Position numbers and translations under genes: made by a program. 64,000 bases of DNA. Origin: CAMASH01 sp041746635 (lineage in GTDB: Bacteria; Verrucomicrobiota; Verrucomicrobiia; Chthoniobacterales; Terrimicrobiaceae). A model generated the notes under the pieces. It saw nothing but the letters and a program-made list of their open reading frames with translations, was not told where the DNA came from and searched no databases. Positions within the stretch are counted from its first letter, which is position 1; each line of letters opens with the position of its first letter. Positions 17,328 to 26,519 of the stretch are shown piece by piece. The stretch lies in the NCBI GenBank assembly GCA_041746635.1, contig JBGTGQ010000080.1, forward strand, positions 13,845 through 77,844, written 5' to 3'.

Positions 17328-17387
17328 AACATAAGCGTATTACGAGGTATGGATTTGGCAAGTTCTTTGCCCCCTTTCGCACCTTAA

Positions 17388-17413
17388 CTCCGTGTCTCCG
17401 TGCCTCTGTGGTT
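17388..17413. repeat. Single copy of the CTCCGTG...CTGTGGTT repeat
   Basis: The sequence CTCCGTGTCTCCGTGCCTCT followed by GTGGTT recurs, in a close variant and in inverted orientation, at 44652-44744. Its edge contains the stop codon of the TolC-like gene. No coding role is visible. Confidence 0.6.
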
Positions 17414-18929
17414 AAAAATCCCTATTTTCAAGGATAATGCGGTTGCGCTCCAACGTCGCACCGATGAGGCGTGCGTAGAAGGCGACGGCCTTAATATGGT
17501 CGGCGCGGGCGCGGTATTCGTTGGCCTCGGCGGTGGCGAGGTCGCGCTGGAATTGGAGGACCTCGAAGGTCGTGCTGGTGCCGCTGGTGAGGCGGGCCTG
17601 GGCGGCTTCGAGGGTGAGCTGGGCAAATTCGCGGGCGACGCGGGTGGCCTCGATGCGTTTGCGGGTGGTCTCGATCTGGCCGGCGGCGTTGTCGGCCTCG
17701 ACGAAGATGGCTTGTTCGAGGCGCTTGAGATCGACGAGCGAACGGAGGGCCTCGAGTTTGGAGGCTTCGAGGTTTCCGATGGCGGTACGGTTGGGGACGG
17801 GAAGGCTGAAGATGGCTCCGACATTCCCGGAGAGGTTGCGATTGCCGTTGCCGGCGGTGCGTTCGAAGCTGGAGGCGAGTTCGGTGTCGATGCCGTTGAC
17901 GCCGAAGCTGGCGGTGAGGTCGAGGCGGGGCAGGGTTTGGTTGCGGTTGAAGACGGTGGTGATCTGGCGTTTCTGGATGTCGAGGAGGGCCTGGCGGTAG
18001 TCGGGCCGGATCTCGAAGGCGCGGGCAAAATCGCGGGTGCGGTCTGGCGGCGCGGGCTCGGGGAGCTCGGGCGGGGTGATTTGCAGGCGGGTGTCGAGGA
18101 TGCGGGAGATCTCGTCGGTGACGAGTTGCTTGAGGAAGTTTTCGTTATCGTGAACCGCGCGCTGGGCGACGATGACGCGTTCCTCGCGCGAGGCGAGGTC
18201 GGCGCGGGCCTGCATGATGTCGAGGTCGGCCATGACGCCGATCTCAGCGCGTTTGATGTTGTCGGCCAGGAGCTGGGCGGCGAGGGCGCGGGAGCGTTTC
18301 TCGACTTCGAGGTTTTCGATGGAGAAGAAGAGTTCGGCGTAAACGGAGATGGTGTCGGTGACGACATCAATGACGGCCTGGCGGAGCTGCCATTGCGAAA
18401 TGGCGCGGTTGGCGCGGGCGATGCGGATGTCGGCGAGGTTCACGTCGGTGCCGAAGTTTCTCAAGAGGGGCTGGGCGACCCTGACGCCGAAGAAGCTGTT
18501 GTAGCGCGTAAATTGGGGGTTGCGCTGGCTGTCGGTGTCGATGTTGAGCGAGGGACCGATATCGTAGGTCATGCCCCAAGGAAGGAGGCCGGAGATGGAG
18601 GTGTCGAATTCCTGGCCGGACTGGATGGCGAAAAGAGCGGGGCTGGGATCGCCGGGGGTGACGGTGGCGTCGTTGATGCCGGTGCTGAGGGTGCGGAGTT
18701 CGTTCTCGTTGCGATCGTAGGTGTAGGAGGCTTCGAGGGTGGGGTCGAATTTGCCGGAGGCGCTTTTTTGCCGGGCCTTGGTGATCTTCGGGTCGAACTC
18801 GCTGATCTTGATGCGAAAATTTTTGGCGAGGGCGAGTTGGATGGCTTTTTGCAAAGTGAGGTCTAGGGTCTCGGCGGCCTGGGCGGCGAGCGGGAGCAGC
18901 AAAAAGAGGAGAAGGACGCGAGGATTCAC
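17412..18929 (-). CDS. TolC-like outer membrane efflux protein
   Basis: A 505-residue outer-membrane channel protein with signal peptide MNPRVLLLFLLLPLAAQAAE. The body is mostly long helices with two pseudo-repeats. The first has KAIQLALAKNFRIKISEFDP, and the second half has LVDLKRLEQAIFVEADNAAG and AQARLTSGTSTTFEVLQFQRDL. Family members form trimers and connect to inner-membrane pumps. No pump or adaptor gene is in the window, so the substrate is not known. The stop lies in a repeat edge (see 17388-17413). Confidence 0.92.
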   Translation of the reverse strand: MNPRVLLLFLLLPLAAQAAETLDLTLQKAIQLALAKNFRIKISEFDPKITKARQKSASGKFDPTLEASYTYDRNENELRTLSTGINDATVTPGDPSPALFAIQSGQEFDTSISGLLPWGMTYDIGPSLNIDTDSQRNPQFTRYNSFFGVRVAQPLLRNFGTDVNLADIRIARANRAISQWQLRQAVIDVVTDTISVYAELFFSIENLEVEKRSRALAAQLLADNIKRAEIGVMADLDIMQARADLASREERVIVAQRAVHDNENFLKQLVTDEISRILDTRLQITPPELPEPAPPDRTRDFARAFEIRPDYRQALLDIQKRQITTVFNRNQTLPRLDLTASFGVNGIDTELASSFERTAGNGNRNLSGNVGAIFSLPVPNRTAIGNLEASKLEALRSLVDLKRLEQAIFVEADNAAGQIETTRKRIEATRVAREFAQLTLEAAQARLTSGTSTTFEVLQFQRDLATAEANEYRARADHIKAVAFYARLIGATLERNRIILENRDF

Positions 18930-18975
18930 GGCGTGGAAGAGGGGAATCTGGCCCGAAAATCGAAAATCGAAAATC

Positions 18976-19866
18976 CTAAATCGAAAATTCCTGCGGGGGT
19001 TTGGCCTCGAAGGCGAGTGGCCGGGCGTCGTGCGGGTGGCGAAATTCCAGTTTCCAGGCGTGGAGCATGTGGCGGGTGTAGTCGGCGCGGCGGCCGTAGA
19101 GCTGGTCGCCTAGAACGGGGCAGCCGAGGTGTTGCAGGTGGACACGAATCTGGTGAGTGCGACCGGTGCGGGGGCGGCATTCGATCAGGCTGATCCCATC
19201 CTTGGTCGTGAGGATGCGATATTCGGTCACGGCGTCGCGACCGCGGCCGGGCGGGCAAACGCGCATTTTCTGGCGATGTACGGGATGGCGGTCGATGGGG
19301 GCATCCACAATGCCGCCTCGCTGGCGGGGCGCGCTGCCGATGAGGGCGAGGTAGGTTTTTTTCACTTCGCGTCCGGCGAACTGGGCGGAGAGGTCGCGAT
19401 GGATGGGATCGCTTTTGGCCACGACGAGGCAGCCGCTGGTTTCCTTGTCGAGGCGGTGAACGATGCCGGGCCGTTCCACACCGCCGATGCCGGAAAGGTT
19501 TTTGCAGTGGTGGAGCAAGGCGGAAACGAGAGTGCCGTGGGCATTGCCCGCGCCGGGATGGACGACCATGCCGGCGGGTTTGTTGAGGACGAGGAGGTGG
19601 TCGTCCTCGAACAGGATATCGAGCGGGATGTCCTCGGCGATGGCGGTGTCGCAAGGGATGGCGTCCGGCTCGCGCCAGGTGATCACGTCGCCCTCGCGGA
19701 TGATTTCCGAAGAGCGAGCCGGGGTGCCGTTGCGCAGGGCCGCCCCATCGCGAATGATGGCTTGGATGCGCGAACGGGACAGTCCCGGCAGGCGCCCGGC
19801 CAGAAAAAGGTCGAAACGCCAGCCGACTTCCGTCGTGAGGGCGTGGAAGATTTGCTCAGCGGGCAT
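18976..19866 (-). CDS. rluD: RluD-family 23S rRNA pseudouridine synthase
   Basis: A 296-residue protein with an N-terminal S4 RNA-binding domain (RFDLFLAGRLPGLSRSRIQA) and a pseudouridine synthase domain. The catalytic Asp is in the VHRLDKETSG motif. ECRPRTGRTHQIRVHLQH and PVLGDQLYG are the other conserved blocks. By family it isomerises uridines in helix 69 of 23S rRNA. A second related enzyme lies at 43179-44060. Confidence 0.93.
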   Translation of the reverse strand: MPAEQIFHALTTEVGWRFDLFLAGRLPGLSRSRIQAIIRDGAALRNGTPARSSEIIREGDVITWREPDAIPCDTAIAEDIPLDILFEDDHLLVLNKPAGMVVHPGAGNAHGTLVSALLHHCKNLSGIGGVERPGIVHRLDKETSGCLVVAKSDPIHRDLSAQFAGREVKKTYLALIGSAPRQRGGIVDAPIDRHPVHRQKMRVCPPGRGRDAVTEYRILTTKDGISLIECRPRTGRTHQIRVHLQHLGCPVLGDQLYGRRADYTRHMLHAWKLEFRHPHDARPLAFEAKPPQEFSI

Positions 19867-19938
19867 ATCGAATCGAATTTCTTTGCGAAAGGGGCATGAA
19901 ACCGTTAGTTACTCACAATCAATCCACCCCTTGGATCA

Positions 19939-21912
19939 ATGTTAACAGAGAAAACTTCTGACCAGTCCGACGATAAGGCTGGGGAGGCAGCATCCGGAGA
20001 GACGGCAGAGGCCGCGGAAAATCTTTCCTCCCAAACTCCTGAACCGGCCGAGGAACCACCGGCAGAGCCCATGGAAACCATTCCCGTTTCCGAGGAACAG
20101 GCAGAGCAAGCCGGACTCGCCGGACAATTGCTGGAAGCCTGCCCGGCTTGCGGCACGCTGATGGACGTGACGGACCAAGCGCCTTTCGCGCAAATTTTCT
20201 GCCCGAGCTGCGGGCAAAACCTACGCGCCCGCAAGCAGTTCAACAACTACCGTCTGGTCGAAATGCTGGGCGAAGGCGGCATGGGTTCGGTGTTCAAGGC
20301 GGTGGACTGCAATCTCAATCGCAACGTGGCGCTCAAAATCCTGAAAAAGGAACTTAGTGCCAACGAGGAAGAACGGGCCAAGCTGGCGGAGGAAGCCCGG
20401 ATCACGGCCTCGATCAACCACCCGCACGTGGTGAAGGTGTTTTCATTTGGAGAGGATCACGGGCAATTCTATCTCGCAATGGAGTTGGTCGGCAAAGATA
20501 CGCTTGACCATCTCATGAACCTGCAGCGCTGTGTGGGCGAGGCCCAGATGCTTGAGGTGGGCATTCAGATTGCGCAGGGATTGGAAGCCGCGCTGGAGCA
20601 CGGGTTGATTCATCGCGACATCAAGCCGGGCAACATTCTTTTTGCCGATCCGCACACGTCCAAGCTGGTGGATTTCGGCCTGGCCATCGTGATGGATGAG
20701 GCCGCGTCGAAGTCGGGGGAGATCTGGGGCACGCCCTATTACATCGCGCCGGAAAAACTCGACAACATGCCGGAGGATTTTCGCAGCGACATCTACAGTC
20801 TGGGCGGGACGCTCTTCCATGCGCTCTCGGGTCGGCCGCCCTATGAGGCCGAGACCGCTTCCATGGTGGCACTCAAGCAACTCAAAAGCCTGCCGGTGAG
20901 TCTTCAGGCCTTCGCCCCCGATGTTTCCAGCGAGACTGCCTACGTGATCAACCGCATGCTGGCGAAAAATCCCGACGACCGGTACAATTCTTATTCCGAG
21001 CTGATCGAGCATTTGTCCTATGCCCGGCACAAGCTGCTGGAACGCGCTCAAAAACCACACAAGCCCAAGGAGCGCGTGGTGATGGAGACCCAGTCCTCCA
21101 AAAATCTCTCGGCGATTTTGAGCCTGTCCCTGCTCCTCGCCATCCTCGCCTGCGGCGGCGTGGTCTATGCGTTTCGCGATAATATTTTCGGCACCGGCAA
21201 AGAGAAGCAAACCCAGGCGGCCACTTACAGCGCGACGGAATTGCAGGAGATGTTCGACCGGGGCGTGCAGCTTCTGGCCGACCGCCAGTTCGACAAAGCC
21301 CGTTCCGAATTCGAGCGTCTTGCCGCCCTGCGCGGCACGGCCCAGCCGATGAAAAACTGGATTCGCATGAACGAGGCTCTGGCCACCCTGCTGGCGGGCA
21401 ACGGGGAAAAGGCCGCCGCCCTCTTTGATGACATCTCCAAGGATGGCCTGTATTCCAACGACGAAGCAGACAACTTCTTGGGGAACTTTTTTGTTCAAGC
21501 CGGCAATCAACTGGCCAAACCCGGCGAGGTCATTCCGGCGTCGATCATCAATTCTTACTCCAGTAAGAATCCCGAGGCCTTCGGTTTGCTTTGTTTCGGG
21601 ATGCATGATTGGGAGGCCGGGCACTTCAAGGATGCCGGGTCCATCCTCAAAGCCTTCGCCAAAGCCAAGGTGAAGGGAACCCACGCCTGGATTGTAAACT
21701 ACAAACCTCTTGCCGCCGCGTACCTGAAGGATTTCGACAAGCTCGACATGCTCGAAAAAGATCTAACCGAGGTTGCCGATGCCGCCGCGGCGCAGGCGCT
21801 TCTCGCCAAAGTCCGCCAGACCCGCGAAAGCCTTCAATCCGGCAGCCGCGCCACTAATCGGTTGGATGCGATGGAAAAGGATCTACTGGCCAAGGGTGCC
21901 AAGCCAAAATGA
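19939..21912 (+). CDS. Membrane Ser/Thr protein kinase with zinc ribbon
   Basis: A 657-residue eukaryotic-type kinase. It has an acidic Ala/Glu-rich N-terminus (residues 1-60) and a CPAC(n)CPSC zinc ribbon (Cys 68, 71, 88, 91). The kinase domain has GEGGMGSVFKA, HRDIKPGN (227 is the Asp) and DFG at 245-247, with GTPYYIAPE activation-loop end. A membrane helix lies near residues 390-412, and a helical C-terminal domain resembles TPR-type repeats, probably periplasmic. It starts divergent from rluD. The ClpX-like gene follows 46 bases later. Confidence 0.92.
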   Translation: MLTEKTSDQSDDKAGEAASGETAEAAENLSSQTPEPAEEPPAEPMETIPVSEEQAEQAGLAGQLLEACPACGTLMDVTDQAPFAQIFCPSCGQNLRARKQFNNYRLVEMLGEGGMGSVFKAVDCNLNRNVALKILKKELSANEEERAKLAEEARITASINHPHVVKVFSFGEDHGQFYLAMELVGKDTLDHLMNLQRCVGEAQMLEVGIQIAQGLEAALEHGLIHRDIKPGNILFADPHTSKLVDFGLAIVMDEAASKSGEIWGTPYYIAPEKLDNMPEDFRSDIYSLGGTLFHALSGRPPYEAETASMVALKQLKSLPVSLQAFAPDVSSETAYVINRMLAKNPDDRYNSYSELIEHLSYARHKLLERAQKPHKPKERVVMETQSSKNLSAILSLSLLLAILACGGVVYAFRDNIFGTGKEKQTQAATYSATELQEMFDRGVQLLADRQFDKARSEFERLAALRGTAQPMKNWIRMNEALATLLAGNGEKAAALFDDISKDGLYSNDEADNFLGNFFVQAGNQLAKPGEVIPASIINSYSSKNPEAFGLLCFGMHDWEAGHFKDAGSILKAFAKAKVKGTHAWIVNYKPLAAAYLKDFDKLDMLEKDLTEVADAAAAQALLAKVRQTRESLQSGSRATNRLDAMEKDLLAKGAKPK

Positions 21913-21958
21913 AGCACGCTCTTGCGGGAGAGACCGCCATGGAGGAAATCTTTCCTGC

Positions 21959-23521
21959 ATGAGTGATCCCAATCTGCCCACCCCGGAGCAGCTCAATCAG
22001 CGCTTGCAGGAGTTTCTGCGTTCGAGCTTCGGCCCGTCCACGCCGCCGCCCGCCCAAGCTGGCACGATGGATGGCGGCGAAACAGCCGAGGAGCCGGAGA
22101 AAACCCACCCGGTCTTTGCGTTTCAATTCACGCCCCGCGACATCAAACGCCACCTCGACCGTTTCGTCATCAAGCAGGACGACGCCAAGAAGGCCCTGAG
22201 CATCGCAGTCTGTGACCACTACCACCACGCGCAATACGCCGCCTCCCTGTCGGCGGAGGAAGCCCTGCGGGTCGAGTACGCCAAACAAAACGTCATTCTC
22301 ATCGGCCCGACCGGGGTGGGAAAAACGTATCTGGTCAAACACATCGCCGAACTTATCGGCGTGCCCTTCGTCAAAGCCGACGCGACGAAGTTCAGTGAGA
22401 CCGGCTATGTCGGAGGCGACGTTGATGATCTCGTGCGCGAACTCGTGCACAAGGCCGAGGGCGACACCAATCTGGCTCAATACGGCATCGTCTATATTGA
22501 CGAGATCGACAAGATCGCCACGTCCGGCGAGACGACCGGCCGTGACGTCAGCGGTCGCGGCGTGCAAACCACCCTGCTCAAGTTGATGGAGGAGACCGAG
22601 GTGCCTCTGCGCAGCGCCAACGACCTCCAGGCCCAGCTTCAGGCCGCGATGGAGTTTCAGAAAAAAGGCCGGGTGACACGCGAGTCGCTCAATACCCGTC
22701 ATATTCTTTTCATCGTTTCTGGTGCCTTTGATAAACTCGGAGGCCGCATCGCCAAACGCATCCGCCAGGCCCGGATCGGCTTCGGCGCCGAGCCGCCGGA
22801 AGTGTTGGAGGGCTCGGATTTGTTGCGCCGGGCGGAGACCCGCGATTTTGTCGATTTCGGCATGGAGCCAGAATTCATCGGCCGCCTCCCGGTGCGCGTG
22901 GTTTGCGATCCGCTCAACAAGGATGATCTTTACGAAGTCCTCAAGCGGTCGGAGGGCAGCATAATCCGCCAATACGAGCGGGCTTTCCGCGCCTACGGCG
23001 TTGAAGTTTTTTTCGAGGATGAAGCCCTGCGCGAGATCGCCACGCGCGCCGCCGAGGAACAAACCGGAGCCCGCGGCCTCCTCACCACCTGCGAACGCAT
23101 TTTTCGGGATTTCAAATTCGAGCTGCCCGGTTCCGGCGTCGTCTCCTTTACCGCCACACCCGCCCTGATCGTCCGGCCGGCCCACGCCCTGTCCGAATTG
23201 CTCCGCGCCGGCCATGCCGAACGGGAAAAATCCCAGCGCGCCATCGCGGCCGAATTCGCCGAGCGCTTTTCCGCCGAGCACGGCGTGAAAATCTCCTTCG
23301 AGGAGGCGGCGGTGGAAAGCATCCTGAGCCGGTCCGAGGCGGAAAATCTGGGCGTCCGGGAATTCTGCGAACGCGCCTTCAAGGACTACCAGTTCGGACT
23401 CACCCTTATCAGACGCAACAGCGGCCGCATCGACTTTTCCCTCCCCAGCCGGGCAGTGGATGACCCCGACGGCGTGTTAAGCGAGTGGGTGGTGGCGTCC
23501 TATCAGAAAAATGACGAATGA
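21959..23521 (+). CDS. ClpX-type AAA+ ATPase without zinc-binding domain
   Basis: A 520-residue unfoldase-like ATPase. The start ATG at 21959 has a GGAGG about 12 bases upstream. The N-terminus is a short unrelated Pro/Glu-rich stretch; the ClpX zinc finger is absent. Walker A is GPTGVGKT (residues 116-123), the pore loop is GYVG (149-152), Walker B is YIDEID, and the ClpP-docking IGF motif is retained in ARIGFGAE. The RKH-loop segment is replaced by a longer one. A C-terminal extension beyond the usual D2-type lid is present. It probably works with ClpP, which is outside the window. Confidence 0.85.
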   Translation: MSDPNLPTPEQLNQRLQEFLRSSFGPSTPPPAQAGTMDGGETAEEPEKTHPVFAFQFTPRDIKRHLDRFVIKQDDAKKALSIAVCDHYHHAQYAASLSAEEALRVEYAKQNVILIGPTGVGKTYLVKHIAELIGVPFVKADATKFSETGYVGGDVDDLVRELVHKAEGDTNLAQYGIVYIDEIDKIATSGETTGRDVSGRGVQTTLLKLMEETEVPLRSANDLQAQLQAAMEFQKKGRVTRESLNTRHILFIVSGAFDKLGGRIAKRIRQARIGFGAEPPEVLEGSDLLRRAETRDFVDFGMEPEFIGRLPVRVVCDPLNKDDLYEVLKRSEGSIIRQYERAFRAYGVEVFFEDEALREIATRAAEEQTGARGLLTTCERIFRDFKFELPGSGVVSFTATPALIVRPAHALSELLRAGHAEREKSQRAIAAEFAERFSAEHGVKISFEEAAVESILSRSEAENLGVREFCERAFKDYQFGLTLIRRNSGRIDFSLPSRAVDDPDGVLSEWVVASYQKNDE

Positions 23522-23611
23522 CGCCCCCGCATTAATATTCAAAAGTGAGCGTCGATTTTTTGCAGCCTTTGTGATTCCCTCCTTCCTCGCTATGCGTCCT
23601 TTGTCATTTTC

Positions 23612-24880
23612 ATGAGATATCTCAAGGCCACCATCCTCATCGGCACGATCTGTGCCGGGATCGTCATCGTGCTTTTTGCCGCGGGCTGGATTTCCACCAC
23701 GCCGGACATTGTATTGCGCGACACGATCTACAAGATGACCAAGCCGTTTCAGGTGCCTGCCGGGGCGCAGATTCTGATCATCGCGCTGCTGGCCTACGCC
23801 GCAGCCTGGACCACGGTCGATATCACCCGCCCGATCCTTAAGGCCGTCGTCGCCTTTGCCGCCATTCTTTTGCTCATCACGGGTTCGGCCGTTCTGGTGC
23901 TTTACAATGTCTTTTACTCCCCCTTTCCAGGGGCGTTTGCCATCTTTGTCAGTTTCCTCATCGGGTTGATCTACGGACGAAGCGGCAGCGGCTCCCGCAA
24001 AAGGGTGATGGAGCGGCTGTTCGGCCAGAGAATCTCCCGCAACGTTTTCAACCAACTGGTCAACTCGAACACCTCCGTCGAGTTTCCGGGCGAGCTGCAG
24101 GATGGGTCTGTGATCGTCTGCGAAGTGCAGAATCAAAAAGAACTTATGGAACTGCTGACCCCCGAGAACTACGCGGCCATGACCAATCTTTACCTCCAGA
24201 CCGCGTCCGATTATCTGGTCGAGGGCGGCGGGTTTCTGGATGAATGCACGGGCGAAAGCCTGCGCGTCGTCTTTGGCGCACCGCTCGCAGATGAGAAACA
24301 TGCCTCCCGCGCCTGCCGGGCCGCGCTGGATCTGATGGCCCGCCTCGACAACTTGAACCGCGAATGCGACGCGATGTGGCAGAGGCGGTTTGATTTCCGC
24401 ATCGGCATCAATTCCGGGGAAATGATCGCAGCCGCTTACGGCGGAACCCGCCTCGCCAGTTTTGGGGTGGCCGGACCGGCGGTGGAATTCGCCCGCCGCC
24501 TGTGCGCCGCGTGCCCGACTTACGGCTGCCGCATTCTCGTCGGTCCCGACACGTTCGAACAAGCCTCCGAAACCTTCGAAGCCCGGCCCATCGAAGTGCT
24601 CAAAGCCATGGGCGAACGCCGCCGCATCGAACTCTACGAGATCCTCGCCCCCAAGCACGGCCTCTCCCCCGAACGCGAACGCAGCCGGGATCATTTCTGG
24701 CGCGGAGTCATTTACTACCGCGAAAAGCAGTGGGACAAATCGATCCAGGAATTTTCAAAATCCCGCATCACCGGCATTCCGGATACCGCCCTAGACTTTT
24801 ACATCCAGCGGGTCGAACGCAGCCGCCGCGGCGAGGAAGACGTCACCAAGGATCAGATGGTGCTCTTCACCCACGGATGA
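23612..24880 (+). CDS. Membrane protein with degenerate class III cyclase domain
   Basis: A 422-residue protein. Three or four membrane helices fill the first 130 residues (ending in FAIFVSFLIGLIYG), followed by a class III nucleotidyl cyclase fold. The metal-binding Asp positions are altered: VIVCEVQNQ where FADIRGFT-like segments are usual, and LDECTGESLRVVFGAP where GDAIMAVFG is usual, so both acids are Glu. The late FRIGINSGEMIAAAYGG segment is recognisable. A short tetratricopeptide-like end follows. I suspect a regulatory or inactive cyclase. Confidence 0.75.
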   Translation: MRYLKATILIGTICAGIVIVLFAAGWISTTPDIVLRDTIYKMTKPFQVPAGAQILIIALLAYAAAWTTVDITRPILKAVVAFAAILLLITGSAVLVLYNVFYSPFPGAFAIFVSFLIGLIYGRSGSGSRKRVMERLFGQRISRNVFNQLVNSNTSVEFPGELQDGSVIVCEVQNQKELMELLTPENYAAMTNLYLQTASDYLVEGGGFLDECTGESLRVVFGAPLADEKHASRACRAALDLMARLDNLNRECDAMWQRRFDFRIGINSGEMIAAAYGGTRLASFGVAGPAVEFARRLCAACPTYGCRILVGPDTFEQASETFEARPIEVLKAMGERRRIELYEILAPKHGLSPERERSRDHFWRGVIYYREKQWDKSIQEFSKSRITGIPDTALDFYIQRVERSRRGEEDVTKDQMVLFTHG

Positions 24881-24881
24881 G

Positions 24882-24968
24882 ATGAATGCGAAATGAAGAA
24901 CGCAGAGGGCGGAATGAATTCCGTGGCCGCGATTCGCATTCATTCCGCACTCCACGTTCCGCACTCCG
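24882..24968. repeat. Inverted and tandem repeat before recR
   Basis: Perfect 11-base inverted arms ATGAATGCGAA (24882-24892) and TTCGCATTCAT (24933-24943) surround a 40-base core. A 15-base-spaced tandem TTCCGCACTCC (24943-24953 and 24958-24968) follows. It lies between the cyclase-like gene and recR. It may be a terminator or a dispersed repeat. Confidence 0.45.
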
Positions 24969-24977
24969 CAATTTCCC

Positions 24978-25589
24978 GTGAAGTCCGCCGATTACCCCGA
25001 ACCCTTCCGCGAGCTCGCGCGTGAATTGAGGCGTCTGCCGGGCATCGGTCCGCGCAGCGCCGAGCGGATCACCCTCTGGCTGGCTTCGGCCAAGGATGCC
25101 AAGCCCCTCGATCTCGCCCACGCCCTCCGCCACGCCGCCGAAAACCTCCATTCCTGCAATACCTGCGGATTTTTTTCCACGGAAGACTTTTGCGAAATCT
25201 GCCGCGATGAAAGCCGGGCCGGCGGAGAGATCTGCGTGGTCGAGCAGGCCACCGACATTTTGCCGTTGGAGCGGACCGCATTTTTTTACGGACGCTACCA
25301 TGTCCTCGGCGGACGCCTTGCGCCGCTCGACCACATCGGCCCCGATCAGCTCCGCATCGGCGAATTGCTGGTCCGGATTAAAACCGAGCAGCCACGCGAG
25401 ATCATCCTCGCCCTCAGCGCCGACGTGGAAGGCGAAGCCACGACTAACTATCTCGCCGAGGTTCTCGCTCCGGCGGGAATTCCCCTCACCCGCATCGCCC
25501 ATGGACTTCCTGCGGGCGGCGGACTCGAACACGCCGATCCCCTCACCCTTCAGCGCGCCCTTTCCGGAAGAAATCCTCTCAAGATTTGA
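24978..25589 (+). CDS. recR: Recombination protein RecR
   Basis: A 203-residue DNA repair protein acting with RecO and RecF to load RecA at gaps. It has an N-terminal HhH (RRLPGIGPRSAERITLWL), a four-cysteine zinc finger (CNTCGFFSTEDFCEIC) and a Toprim domain (ICVVEQATDILPLERT). Length is typical (about 200). The start is GTG at 24978 after a repeat region. The frame ends 20 bases before lipA, so they may be co-transcribed. Confidence 0.96.
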   Translation: MKSADYPEPFRELARELRRLPGIGPRSAERITLWLASAKDAKPLDLAHALRHAAENLHSCNTCGFFSTEDFCEICRDESRAGGEICVVEQATDILPLERTAFFYGRYHVLGGRLAPLDHIGPDQLRIGELLVRIKTEQPREIILALSADVEGEATTNYLAEVLAPAGIPLTRIAHGLPAGGGLEHADPLTLQRALSGRNPLKI

Positions 25590-25609
25590 CACAAAAGAGG
25601 CAAGCCGTG

Positions 25610-26512
25610 ATGTTTGGCTCCATGTCCGCACTCAAAATCAACCCCGATTTTCATCAGGCGAAAAAGCCCGAGTGGATCAAGGTGCGGCTTCCCTCGAATC
25701 CGGTCTTCTTTTCCACCAAGGCTCTCGTTTCCGACCTGAAACTGCACACGGTGTGCGAAAGCGCCCAGTGTCCAAACCGCTGGGAATGCTGGAGTCAGGG
25801 CACGGCGACCTTCATGATTGCCGGGGAGCGCTGCACCCGTGCGTGCGGTTTCTGTGCCGTCTCCACGGCCAAGCCGTTTCCGCTGGAATCCGACGAGCCC
25901 GAACGCGTGGCCGAGGCGGTGCGCCGGTTGAAACTCAAGCACGTCGTCATCACCGCCGTGGCCCGCGACGACGTGGACGATGGCGGCGCGGAACATTTTG
26001 CCAGGACGATTGAAGCCATCCGGGCGATGGACCCGGCCATCATCATCGAGGTGCTCACGCCGGATTTCAACGGCAAGGACGCCTCGCTGCTCACCGTGCT
26101 CAAAGCCCGTCCGCATATTTTTAACCACAACCTCGAAACGGTGGAACGCCTCACCCCCGCCGTTCGCTCCCGCGCCAAGTACCGACTCTCCCTGGAGTTC
26201 CTCAAGCGCGCCAAGGAACTGCGCCCCGAATCCGTGACCAAGAGCGGCCTCATGCTTGGACTCGGCGAAACCGAGAACGAACTTTTCCAGGCCATGGATG
26301 ATTTGCGCGAGGCCAATGTCCAGGTGCTTACGCTGGGCCAATACCTGCGCCCCACCCCGCAGCACCTGCCCGTGGTGGAATACATCAATCCGGAAACTTT
26401 CACGCTCTACGGCGATATCGCGCGACGCAAGGGATTCGAGTTCGTTGCCAGCGGTCCGCTCGTGCGCAGCTCCTACCACGCGGCGGATTTCCATCCGGTG
26501 CCTCACGCCTGA
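25610..26512 (+). CDS. lipA: Lipoyl synthase
   Basis: A 300-residue radical SAM enzyme inserting two sulfur atoms into octanoyl groups on lipoyl domains. The auxiliary cluster cysteines are in CESAQCPNRWEC, the radical SAM motif is CTRACGFC, and the C-terminal serine cluster ligand is in RSSYHAADF. The ATG at 25610 has AAGAGG 9 bases upstream and is preferred over longer alternatives. lipB is not adjacent. Confidence 0.96.
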   Translation: MFGSMSALKINPDFHQAKKPEWIKVRLPSNPVFFSTKALVSDLKLHTVCESAQCPNRWECWSQGTATFMIAGERCTRACGFCAVSTAKPFPLESDEPERVAEAVRRLKLKHVVITAVARDDVDDGGAEHFARTIEAIRAMDPAIIIEVLTPDFNGKDASLLTVLKARPHIFNHNLETVERLTPAVRSRAKYRLSLEFLKRAKELRPESVTKSGLMLGLGETENELFQAMDDLREANVQVLTLGQYLRPTPQHLPVVEYINPETFTLYGDIARRKGFEFVASGPLVRSSYHAADFHPVPHA

Positions 26513-26519
26513 TCCCGTC

